From Beverwykella pulmonaria (Eukaryota > Ascomycota > Dothideomycetes > Pleosporales > Melanommataceae): DNA of 64,000 nucleotides. Positions 24,487-34,179 of this stretch are shown one piece after another. Within the stretch, counting starts at the first letter, position 1, and each line of letters opens with the position of its first letter. The stretch lies in assembly GCA_001599595.1 (NCBI GenBank), contig BCHH01000007.1, positions 2,312,719 through 2,376,718 of the forward strand, given 5' to 3'. Both the position numbers and the translations under genes were made by a program. Under the pieces are notes generated by a model that saw only the letters and a program-made list of their open reading frames with translations, was not told the origin of the DNA and made no database searches.

Positions 24487-24750
24487 TTAATTATCCTCCG
24501 TATCCGGCGAGTCTGTTACTTTTCTTTCTTCACCTTCCCACCATATACAAGATTCTTCTTTCCACGAAGAATCTGAAAGAGATGACTGATTCCTATTCTC
24601 AGGCGGCGTAAACTTCGAAAACACCCCATCAGCGCCCAACCCATTGCCCATTACAAAGAGCCGCTCTTCACCCTTGGCTGCCCAAAACTAATCTGCGTCT
24701 CGCTAATCAACGGCACTGATGTCTACACCACCATCATTTCCCCACCGTCG
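24487..24750 (-). pseudogene. Broken gene fragment, family unknown
   Basis: Reading from about 24750 to the TAA at 24487, the minus strand encodes a protein-like segment (GNDGGVDISAVD, then WAAKGEERLFVMGNGLGADG, then VFSKFTPPENRNQ and an acidic tail ending DSPDTEDN). Two TAG stops at 24703-24705 and 24688-24690 interrupt the same frame; each becomes Gln with one C-to-T reversal. Farther upstream the frame has several TGA stops. I do not recognise the family. The open part after the second stop starts at an internal ATG (24651) and is 54 aa. It looks like the 3' end of a gene decayed by point mutation. Confidence 0.35.
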
Positions 24751-25356
24751 CATACTTCAATTCTTACCTCAGCAATGTGCGCTTAGATCTGCGGCCGCAC
24801 GTAACAGAAACAGGCACTGGTGTGACATGCATCACAAATTTATCGTCCTAGGACCGAATCGTCACTGTTATCATTGATTTAGGGATGGAGGAGCTGGAGG
24901 CATCTGATGACGTTAAAGAAGTGAGGAGTGAGAGGGGGTTCGTGCCATTTGTTTGGGGGTCCCTCTCTACTGTATTTCTGGGCCGGGGTTCCCGTTGACG
25001 ACGCCGTTGTTGGATGTTGCAGATTTAGGGTCCTTGGGGGGCAGGCCACTCTACTCTGTTCCTACAGAGGGACTCAGAGATAGGGGGTTGAATAGTAAAA
25101 TTGTTGGCTCAGGTGAGCATTGTGGATAGGAGCGATGAGGGGTTCAGTAACGGGTTCGAGGCGGACGGGAATGGATATGTGTATGTGAGAAATATGGATC
25201 AGAGTGGGATTGGTTTTTTTAGTTCGAGGAATGCAAGTTTGAGTTTGTGGATGAGGGGATCCCAGGATTCATTGGGTCGATACAAGTAAGCCTGGTACCC
25301 TTCGACGAGGCTGCGGGTTTCAACCAGATTGGAGAGGGGCGTTTTCCATGATCGCT

Positions 25357-25364
25357 GATGATGC
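25357..25364. repeat. Left target-site duplication of the hAT element
   Basis: GATGATGC, identical to the eight bases following the right end of the element. Confidence 0.9.
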
Positions 25365-26315
25365 CAGCGTGGAGGTCCGTACGTAGTACGGTCGTATTTT
25401 ACGGCACCGTAAGTTCACCGTACACCGTACGTACGTAGCCACCTTTGTGGATATTCTTGACCGTACGTAAATAATTGAGATGGTGGATTTACGCGTACGT
25501 ACGTAGGTGAAGCTGTATATATACGCGTATATGGTCCGTATAGGCCGATTTTTAGAGTCATAATTTTTCCGTGCGGAGGCTTGTGTTGGGGACCATTTTG
25601 GCTTGTTTAGTAGGCTTGATTTGGAGTAGTAAAGAGGAAGATAAGGTTAATAAGGAGTAGCAGGGCGTAGAGCTCCACTGGAAGCTGCCTAAGGGCTCAA
25701 CTTTGGAGAGCTGTTATAAGAGGTCTCTCTATATTAATACCCACTATATAATAGGCACGAAAGGCAGGGCTAAACAACAGAAGGCCTACAGCAAGTTGGA
25801 CAATTACTATGAGAGCCACAACATTGACGTTACGCGTTACAACAAAACTGATGACCAGCGACTCAACAATCTTATACAGTGGTAGAGTGAGATTGGCAGG
25901 CAACGTTACCCAACGCTCTATTGCATGGCACTAGGCTACCTCTCTATACCGTCAACGTTATGTAAGTGCGAGAGAGCGTTTAGTAAGGGCTAGAGGACTA
26001 TTACCAACAATAGAAATTAACTTAGTGGAGCGACAATTGAGTCGCTACAGCTACAGAAGAACTGGCTTCAAAACAAGGCTATTGCTAGCCACCCCACCAA
26101 TCGCACCGCTCCGATAGAACCTCACGAAAATCACGTGTTTTGACCGTACTACGGTCCGTAAAATCGGCTACCGTACGTACGTAGCCGAGTTAGTTTACGA
26201 CCCGTAAGTCCTCCTCTTCAAATTATCACCGTACGTACGTACAGAGCCTCTAATTTGGCCGTATAGGCCTCTCAAAATTATACGGAATACGGTATACGTA
26301 CGGACCTCCACGCTG
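25365..26315 (+). mobile_element. hAT-family DNA transposon, 951-bp internally deleted copy
   Basis: The ends are inverted repeats beginning CAGCGTGGAGGTCCGTAC (about 21 bases matching), and the element is flanked by perfect 8-bp duplications GATGATGC, both diagnostic of hAT elements. Both subterminal 150 bp are packed with copies of CCGTACGTACGTA-like and TTACGG motifs in both orientations, typical of transposase-binding arrays. The middle carries the decayed C-terminal end of a hAT transposase. At 951 bp it is far shorter than an autonomous hAT element (usually 2.5-5 kb), so the copy is internally deleted and must depend on a full-length relative, if any survives. Confidence 0.92.
25700..26140 (+). 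pseudogene. hAT transposase C-terminal remnant with three stops
   Basis: One continuous frame reads LESCYKRSLYINTHYI, LDNYYESHNIDVTRYN, then RQRYPTLYCMALGYLSIPST, CKCERAFSKG, RTITNNRN and LSGATIESLQLQKNWL. This is the hAT C-terminal dimerisation region (YPxLxxMAxxYLSIPSTSxxxERxFS). Three stops interrupt it, TAG at 25883-25885, TAG after SKG and TAA after NNRN, with no frameshift. Each stop can come from a Gln codon by one C-to-T change at CpA. The remnant is nonfunctional. Confidence 0.85.
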
Positions 26316-26323
26316 GATGATGC
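26316..26323. repeat. Right target-site duplication of the hAT element
   Basis: GATGATGC, matching 25357-25364 exactly. Confidence 0.9.
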
Positions 26324-27913
26324 AAAAAGTGTCTGTTGCAAATAATGGATTCTTTTATTTCACGGTTAACCAGTTTTTCTAACACTGGGGTCTTTTCCTA
26401 GTATTAATAAACGCACGAGGCCATTTGCGCTGATAAGGGTCAAGTTCCTTAAGAATAGGTCGAGGGGGTTTATTTGTTGTAGAGTAGTGGGCTGTACTAC
26501 AAGTCCCCCCCTACAAGGAAATAATAGGGATGTCTCTAAGCAAGTCTTTCAGGGCTTGTAAATTTTCCGTTGGTGTATACAGGAGAGTTTAGTAGGAGAA
26601 TCTAGTTATTGTACCACATATGCGACGCGACCTTACCTGAACCTGCTATTCTTCTCCGGGGACTACGTTTAGGAATTAGGAATTCGACAATTTCTGTTTT
26701 AAGGGAAATTGATGTGTTGTCGATTGGAGAAGTTGTGCCAGTTCTTGATCAAAACTCTCCTCACCTCCTCTTCCTCAAGCCCTTCCCCCAATCGGACCCA
26801 CTCCCCTACCTCCCAATCCGTACAACAAACTTTGGACGTCCCAATAACCACCGCTGGTCCTTCCTCGGCTCAAATTCCTTTTCATACCGTCCCGGCCGCC
26901 ACTGCGCTAACTTCCCCAACCTGACTCGTATATTAAACGGGAAGCGAATCAGCGCTCGTATATGCACCTAGGCCGTTTCTTACGTGCATATAATGGCGAG
27001 GTAACCTCGTGGGCGAATCACAGTTTACCATTGCGCGGTTGCTTGTCACGGTACTAGGCGGGCAAGGGCGCGAGTGCAAGACTAGATATGTGTGGCGAGC
27101 GAAAGGTTGGTCAGTAGCACTGGATTTATGGCGTGTGTGGAAACACCGAGCCGCACTCATGCATGTTGGCACTCGGGCATGTATGGCCATATATTTTGTT
27201 CAAGAAATTTCCTTAGATGAAGGATAGTAGATGCGCTGTCATGGTTTAATTTGGCAGGTCGTGGGGCCAAATCGAAACGCTGGAGACGACGCATCAACAC
27301 CTTCAAGGGGAGGGACAGCGTAATTTTGATCACAGAACGCAGATCGTGGAGACATGAAGTTTTAGTTAGTACAGCGCGAAGACAAGCCCAATTAGAAACA
27401 TTAGGAGTTGATTAATAAGGTATTACAAGTATATGTATTTGACTATCTACAAGACATCAATCTTGCACCAAACCATCACGAATAAAAGCACAGTGCACAA
27501 TACAAGAATGTAGTGCACAAAAGAAGCGAAGTAAGTTCGTGCAAGGCGTCCGTCGAATGCAAAGAGGTGCGTTCGGCGGAGGGTATATGCCATCGCACGC
27601 GTGAGCACAGAAGTGAAGAAAGTAGAGGAAACAAGGGAGAAAGGAAGTTGACCACCTGTTGGCTGGTCTATCCGATGGAGCTTTCCGGAGACGATGCGAT
27701 CTTGTGAGGGCGACCATATATTTTTTGGAGTGTTGTGCCGTCGCTGACCCCTTTGTAAGTTGTCTTTGTCCACGTAGAGCTATTTCCATCACTCATTCCA
27801 TTTAGTCCCTTATACAATCCACACCCAACGATCCTTTTTCCCAGTACCGTTTTCCAACAGTAGGCCAAGGGTATACCACGATCTATCGTTCCCACCTTTT
27901 GATGTATACATAT
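26324..27913. other. Gene-poor island, right part
   Basis: No supported gene. Open frames at 26609-26971 and 27447-27792 carry no recognisable domain. The right edge should hold the 3' end of the minus-strand gene that stops at 27914. Confidence 0.4.
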
Positions 27914-30198
27914 CTAGAATGCAACACCCACACTCGTCCTCTCACCCGGATGTCCACTACCATATTTCTCCATCCCCACCAAAACCCCATAATTAGGACT
28001 CATGGGTGGCTTTAGGCTCCGTGCACTGTGCAGCGGCGTCTCCATCTCGATCTCAATCTCCTTCCCTAGCACCAGCGGCGTAGGCACGCGCCTTGTCTTC
28101 CCCTGTCCCTTGAGGATATTCGTGCGCGGGGGCGTGGGGAACTGTGACTTTGGGGAGTCGGGGGATTGCGTTGGTGAGAGGGATCGTTCGGAGAGCGCAG
28201 GAGTAGAGGGGTATGAAGAGAGTAGGGTGACGGTTGCAGTGTCACCGGATGTTTGTCGTGCGTGGAACGTGGTGTTGGCGAGTGTGGAGCCGGCGGTTGA
28301 AGGACGCGAGTACGAGGTTTGGTGCGGAACAGTGGGTGTGCATTGATAGAAGGGTTGAGCAGAAGTGGTGTTTGGGGTTGAGGGTTTTGATTTGGGAGTG
28401 AGGAAGGTGGGAGTGGAAGGTGAGGCGGGCAGCGAGCGCTTTAGCCATGCTCCCAAGCGATGTATAGGTGTTGTGGGTGTAGGAATGGTGGGAGTTGGCG
28501 GGGTGATAGGGTTTGAGGCTAGGGGAGCGAAGGGGACGGGTGGTGGTGCGAGAGTGAGGCGTGTGGTAGTTGTGCGGGCGAGGAGACCGTGGTCTTGGGT
28601 TGGTGGTGTTGGGAGAGGCTTGGAGAAAGCCGAGCCAATATCTGAGAGGGTCTCTGCGCGGCATCTCAAGCGCAGAGATGGGGCGATGGTTGGGACGTGG
28701 TGAGAGGGAGATGGTGGAGGCCTGTTGATGAAGGCTGGGGACTGGTTTGTTGTGCGATAGGCGTCTGCACGGCGTTCCTCGACGATGGTATTTAGCTCGC
28801 GGATCGCCTCGTCAACGTCCGTCTTCGCTCTCCGCAAACTACTCGGGCGAGACGAGGTTCTTGACCTGGAGGGAGAGGGTAGTCTAGACAGGATACGGCT
28901 GGGTGAGCTCAGGGGATTATAGGAGCTAACGACCGACTCAGGACGGCTCCTAGACTCCTCCTGCAAGAACGGCAAAGTTGACAGCGCAGCTGACACTGGT
29001 CTCGACTGGAGGAGCGAGGTCTGACTCTGGACACTTGACCGTCGCGACACGGAACCGACAGGCTTTCGCTGGATGAGATATGATGATGTAGATGGATCGG
29101 AGGAGATAGAGTTCGTTCGCAAATCACGTTCGCGGACTAGCGCCTGCGCGGGGATCTCCAAATCTGCTGGGAGTTTGGACCATTCTTCCGCTGCGGATGA
29201 AAAGTCGGGCAAGGGGGAGAGACGGCCATCCTCCATGTATATTGACAGTTCAAGAGGACGGAAGCTACGCCGACGGCGGACTGGCATGGGCGCCTCGTCG
29301 AGCATAGATTGGATTCCATCGACAGTGTCAAAGTGCTGAAAATTCATAGGCCGTCCGATACTCGGCCGGGGCTTATGGTGCGACCGTCTCGGCCTGCTGA
29401 GAGTGTGAATGCTCGCCCTCGATGAGGCTCGAGTGGCGAAGTCACGACTTCTGTCAACCCATTGAGAGATGGAGTGGCTGGTTGTCGGCCGGGGACGGTG
29501 GACTGGCTCTGCTCGGGGTTGCGGCACCGTTTGCGGCTGGTCGTAGCATATCTGCATCTCAGATTCTCCTGGTAATCAATATCAGCATGATCCTGGATCC
29601 ATTGATGACGACATATGAATCGATAGAAGGTACAGGAAGAATAGATTGATCGGAAGAGATAAGCTATTAGCCATATTAAGGAGGGAAATAACCGAAGCGT
29701 GGTGCAGGAACAACAATGTGAACTTCGAGATACAGCGTCCACCGAGACATTCTCCCTTCTCATAGACGTGATGAATGGAATGGTGAAAAAAAAAGTTGAT
29801 CGTCTTGAAGTCGCACCAGATGTTGTTGAGTAATAGGAAAATGGAAAGTGAGTTTGGATGGAATCTGAGAAAAGCAATATACTGCGTGCTACCACGTCTG
29901 AGGAGAATAACAGATGCGAATCTGGGAACATCTTATGAAAACTGGGAATGTGCTGTTGGTAGATATAGGAGGGTTTTGCGAGGCAAATTTGTCTCTGCCT
30001 ACAGCGCTGATTTGGTTGACTCTCCTCGGGTGTGGTAACTTTGTTGTAGAGACGACAGAGAATTGAGCAACGAAACTAAGGAAACATACCATTTGCACGA
30101 AGAGCTGCCCGTCCACCATCCTCAACACTATCTCTCCGGGACGCACAGCATCCAGAAGTAATGGCCAGCCATGGAGATCGAAACGATGGTTGTGCCAT
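27914..30198 (-). CDS. Conserved disordered fungal protein, function unknown
   Basis: Two exons: 30198-30090 and 29568-27914, giving 587 aa. The first exon encodes MAQPSFRSPWLAITSG, CCASRRDSVEDGGRAALRAN and ends at a consensus donor gtatgt; the acceptor attaccag joins in phase to give RANG|ESEMQICYDQPQ. The 521-nt intron is long for this genome and could hide another small exon. If unspliced, a start at 29557 would give 547 aa. The protein is Ser/Pro/Thr/Arg-rich and largely disordered, with short motifs such as IGRPMNFQHFDTVDGIQSML, RRRRSFRPLELSIYMEDGRL and AIRELNTIVEERRADAYR (a short coiled-coil candidate). Near the end there is a Gly-containing stretch NYGVLVGMEKYGSGHPGER. No enzyme domain or membrane segment is visible, and I do not know the function. 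Confidence 0.75.
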
Positions 30199-31385
30199 TG
30201 TGCTAGCTTCCTAGGCAAGCATTCCGACACAAGGACTGGACAGAAGCAAGAAAGAACAGAAGAGATAAAACAGAGATGGTCCGATGAGGTCCAGATATTA
30301 AGACAAACCGAACAGAACAGAGCAGAAGGAAAAACAAAGAGACAAGAAGTGCGGGCGTGGCACCACTTGCAAGGAGAATGCAGGTAGTTCAACTAACAGC
30401 TGCAGGTCCGGCCGCTGCCATCCAGCGGGCGAAAGACCATGACAATATAGGTTGAACAGCCTGCGGCCCCAAGCGCCAATGGAAGCGTCGTGGCCATATC
30501 CAGATGATGAAAGGCGGCATGGATGAGGATGAGCGTTCGCTCAAGAGGAGCCCGGTTCGAGTCCGTGATTCGCCGCTCGCCCAAAGATGCGTTGTATAGC
30601 CGCCCACACCCCACCATTCCTTCATCGAATCAATTCTGCCCAGCGCTTCTGTCTCGAAACAGACAGACGGCTCGCATTTGCTCCAAGAAAGATGGCTTGC
30701 ACGGGCGTCCCTGATTGCGCGAACCTTCTCGGTGCCAGTTGGCACGCCCGGGGACGGCGCGACCCCAAACATGATTATTTAGATGCGACTCTCCGCCATC
30801 ATTGGGGTGTTTGGGAGAAGCTTGAAACCGCCACTCTCAGCACTCTAAATCGCACAACCAATAACACAATCTCCGCGCCTCAATGCGACGCACCACAGCG
30901 ATGGTCGACGGAAGTGACAGACAGCTGGCAGACCAGGGATGCCCGTGAAAAAGTAACCTACGCCCAGAACCCGTTCGTCTCGAGATTCGTTTCTCAGACG
31001 AACGCTTGTTTACTTCTGATGCCACTGCATCAACTTGATTGGAGCCAACAGTCATATTTCATGCATCGGGGCTGCCGAGATATCAATTCAACATTTCACA
31101 CCATGGCAACGAATTTGCAAGAAGCGACCTCATATTCTACCAAACGCCGCGAGATATGCCTTGCCCCAAATATCGACCATCGAACAGAAAGGAGGAATAA
31201 GATGTGTATGCACATGTCCAAAAAGGGTATAGAACATGAACGCGAAATGGCGCACCCCAACGGCGGCGCAGGGTGCCATCGGTTTCGTCGTAAATATAAA
31301 CGAAAAGAATTCCTCCGACTCCGCCATGTTTCGAGGTCAACGTTTCTCACGCACGCACGAAAATACTCTCGTCATCTTGCATCCT
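30199..31385. other. Intergenic region between two minus-strand genes
   Basis: A 370-codon open frame on the plus strand (30587-31699) runs into the opposite strand of the last OST-alpha-like exon; it has no domain and a Cys/His/Arg-rich composition, so it is not called. An imperfect inverted repeat (CGTTCGTCT ... AGACGAACG) lies at about 30972-31004. Confidence 0.4.
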
Positions 31386-33675
31386 TCAAGTGTCGTCGCC
31401 CCACGCATTGCGCTCCTCTCGAAAGCTGCCGTATTGCGGGCTGGTGCGACGATGGCCGTCCTCATCATCGTTGTTATAGTCCCGCCTCTCCCACTTTTGC
31501 GCTTCTTCGGAGACCGGTGGATCTCGATCTTCGTTGTTCTCATCTTCATTATTGCCCACTGCAAACGGAGAATCGAGGTTGTGCGCCTGCTCCGGGTTCT
31601 GTGGCTGCGGCGCATCGGGATCAAAACCCTCACGGACTGACTCTGCCTGTCCGTCTTGGGGATATGTATGACTGTATACGTATGAGAAAGAGACCATGAA
31701 CGAGGCGTGATATGCAAAGAGAAACTCACACAAAGTGTTTCGGAGGAACTTCGTTCCATCCGGCACCGCCTTCCTTCCGAGCTCTGACGCCTTCAATCTC
31801 TTCTGCCTCATGATCTTCAACCACCAAGTCGACACGCTGGCTGGCATCAGATTTTCCAGAACTGGAAGAGGATGAGGACCCATGTTGTAAAATTTTGCCT
31901 AGCAAAGGAACTCGTGACTTCGAGCTCGATGGTTCTCCACTGCTGGAGTCGCTTCGCCGCTTGCCCTTGTCAACGGATTCTTGAATCTCTTTTATCTTGC
32001 TCTTTCGCCTCTTCTTGTTTTCTTTCGTGGGCTGCAGTAAGTTTCGGTTTGTCGATGCCGTCACAATGGCAGGAGTGGCGTATAATCGATGTTCTCGCGT
32101 CGCTCTGTGGGCTTCGATGACAGGGTACTGTGCCAGGGTTAGACAAGTGGTACAGGGAGCTCATGGGGACTTGAAACTCACATTCCAATCACCAAACTCC
32201 AGTGCCCGGGCATTGTCAAACAGTCGCTCATCCTCCGGATTTAGTGTCGGCTCCTCATCGCCGCTATCGCTCTGTGTTGTCGTGCCGTACTTTGGAGACT
32301 CGAGACCACGGTTCGGCCCTGGGCTCATGGTCCTCGCTCTGCTGGAAGTGACTTTGGACAGAAGAGGTTCATGCTCGGAATTGCCGGGCTTCGGTATCCA
32401 ATATTTTCCCTTCCCGCCTCTTTCGTACCTCATGCCTTCTCTCATGCGCGCGGTTCGCGATGAAGACTCCTCGTGTGCCAAGACATTGTCGTGTGCGTCA
32501 AAGTACCGGTATTCGTAGTGCTTTCCGCCAAATGTGTCTTTCGCGTCCTGAATGAGATCCTGGGGTCCGAAAGCATCACGAAGAGCGTACTTGACGGGCA
32601 TGCGTGCAGCCGAGATAGTATCGTCAGCGTAATCGTGCCACGAGAAGGCATACCAATGCGCCAGCGAGAAGATGGGCATTTCGAAACAGATAAGCGCGTC
32701 CTGAATGGCAGCAGCGAGATTGTCCGGGGAGTAGCCGGGAACGTCGCTGGGGATGGCTCCCAGCCAGACGAGAATGGAGAGAAAGAAGCCCTGCCAGTAC
32801 GAGGCGAAGATGATGCCTTTGATGCAAAGGAACTTGGGCATGGGGCGAAATGGCTTCAGATCGCGCAACATGCACACCCAGAACATGGCGAGAGCGTACA
32901 AGCTGACGGTAATGCTGACGTTGTAGATCAGACCGCTCCAGAAGTATCCCGACGAGACGCCGATATATCCTTCTTTGTAGGTTCCAGTGGCCTTCATGAT
33001 GATGGCCGCTATGGCCAGTATTGGCTTCGCTGCGGTATACTGCAAAATGCCGCGTTTTATGGCAAGAAACGTGTGGGGGTCGGAGATGTCGACCTTAGGG
33101 AGGATGTAGTTGAGCGGCCAGAGGTGTGGGATAGGCGGACGACCTGTCATGAGGATTATGAGAGCGCGCTCGCCGCCTATGAAGTTGATCAAAAGCTGAA
33201 AGAAGGTATAGATGGTAAAGGCCTGTACATAGAATCAGACGTATGCTCGTCATGGGTTGAAAAGCACAGGGTTACCTCGTAGACATCTCGCAATGGGCCA
33301 ATCCAAAACGCGGCCTTGAAAGAGACGAGACTCGCCCATGACGATGCCGAGTAGATAGGAACCATGAGCAATATTCTTACGACATATCTCTGCAGGAGCG
33401 GCTTCCTGTAGTTTTTCCTGCCAGAAAAAATTAGTATGAACTCGTGTCGTTGTGTGGAGGGAGAGCTGCTCACGATTGTAACCAAATCGACCTAGCCATG
33501 TACGTCAGTATGAGCATTCCGTCTTGGGCACTGGAGGAACGCACAATACGGTAATTAAGCTCGCTGCCAACGCTGCCACGCCAGCAACAATGATGACAGC
33601 ACGGGCAAAACGATCGCCAGTGCCGCCGGGAGACATGTCGGGGGAGCCCGTCCCATGGAGGCTGCCTGTCGACAT
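31386..33675 (-). CDS. OST-alpha/TMEM184-like seven-TM protein (DUF300)
   Basis: Six exons fit with all phases correct: 33675-33545, 33491-33474 (only 18 nt), 33417-33276, 33222-32182, 32127-31730 and 31671-31386; introns are 53-58 nt. The protein is 671 aa. Seven hydrophobic segments are visible: FARAVIIVAGVAALAASLI, YVVRILLMVPIYSASSWAS, FTIYTFFQLLINFIGG, AAKPILAIAAIIMKATG, YNVSITVSLYALAMFWVCM, GIIFASYWQGFFLSILVWLG and CFEMPIFSLAHWYAFSW. Family hallmarks are QRYVVRILLMVPIYS, ERALIILMTGR and YWQGF. The long C-terminal half is hydrophilic, Ser-rich and acidic. Relatives include organic solute transporter alpha and TMEM184; fungal members are probably vacuolar or endosomal membrane proteins, role uncertain. 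It is divergent from the Csf1 gene across about 500 bp. Confidence 0.9.
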
Positions 33676-34179
33676 GGCGGAGGCGGAACAGAAGAGTCCA
33701 AAAGGTATGGTCAAGGGAGCGATCGAGGGGAGCCCGTAGTTGGGGAAAGGACTCAGAAGAAGGGGAGGGCCATGGCCTGCAGACTCTGCAGGGCAACAGG
33801 CGTCGTGATGGTGGTGTAGCAAGCAAAGTTGGCTTTGTTCGCGGTCCAAGTTGGAGTTGGAGGAGCTTGGGCCTTCGCGCCGATCTAAGGCCAGCGGCTT
33901 GTGAGGCGCATGCCCTTGGGTCTTGGGATCGCGGCGGGACCACCCTCAAGCTTCAAGCTCCAAGCTCCAACCTCAGGCTTCAATTCATATCTCGTCTCGC
34001 TTACCCACACGTTGGAGCCTTTCGCCCACCACGCAGCTACCGCGCTGCTGGCCACCACTGTGCGTGCTGAGGCTCGCATCTGCGCGACCGCCCGCGCAGA
34101 TCTCCAGAATGCTCGCCCTCCTCTCCGGACCATCATGACCCTCGCGCACGCCGAATCCTAGGCCTGATCCGTAACCACC
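33676..34179. promoter_or_regulatory. Shared divergent promoter region, OST-alpha-like and Csf1 genes
   Basis: A 504-bp spacer between two divergent start codons, so it must contain both promoters. A short internally repetitive patch (caagcttcaagctccaagctcc) sits near 33948-33970. No other element could be assigned. Confidence 0.5.

Noticed and set aside
25101..25289. 62-codon plus-strand frame (SNGFEADGNGYVYVRN)
   Set aside because: Somewhat protein-like, possibly part of the same decayed gene region as 24487-24750, but on the opposite strand and with no upstream or downstream support.
29344..29931. 195-codon minus-strand frame across the intron of the disordered-protein gene
   Set aside because: Its downstream part is the antisense-phase shadow of the real exon and the upstream part lies in the intron; the splice from 30090 to 29568 explains the region better.
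30554..30564. GGTTCGAGTCC, a perfect tRNA B-box-like sequence on the plus strand
   Set aside because: No matching A box, anticodon arm or seven-pair acceptor stem could be fitted at the right spacing; the T stem also has a mismatch and no T run follows closely. It is probably a chance or highly decayed tRNA fragment.
30587..31699. 370-codon open frame on the plus strand
   Set aside because: It overlaps the opposite strand of a well-supported exon (31671-31386), has Cys/His/Arg-rich composition and no recognisable motif.
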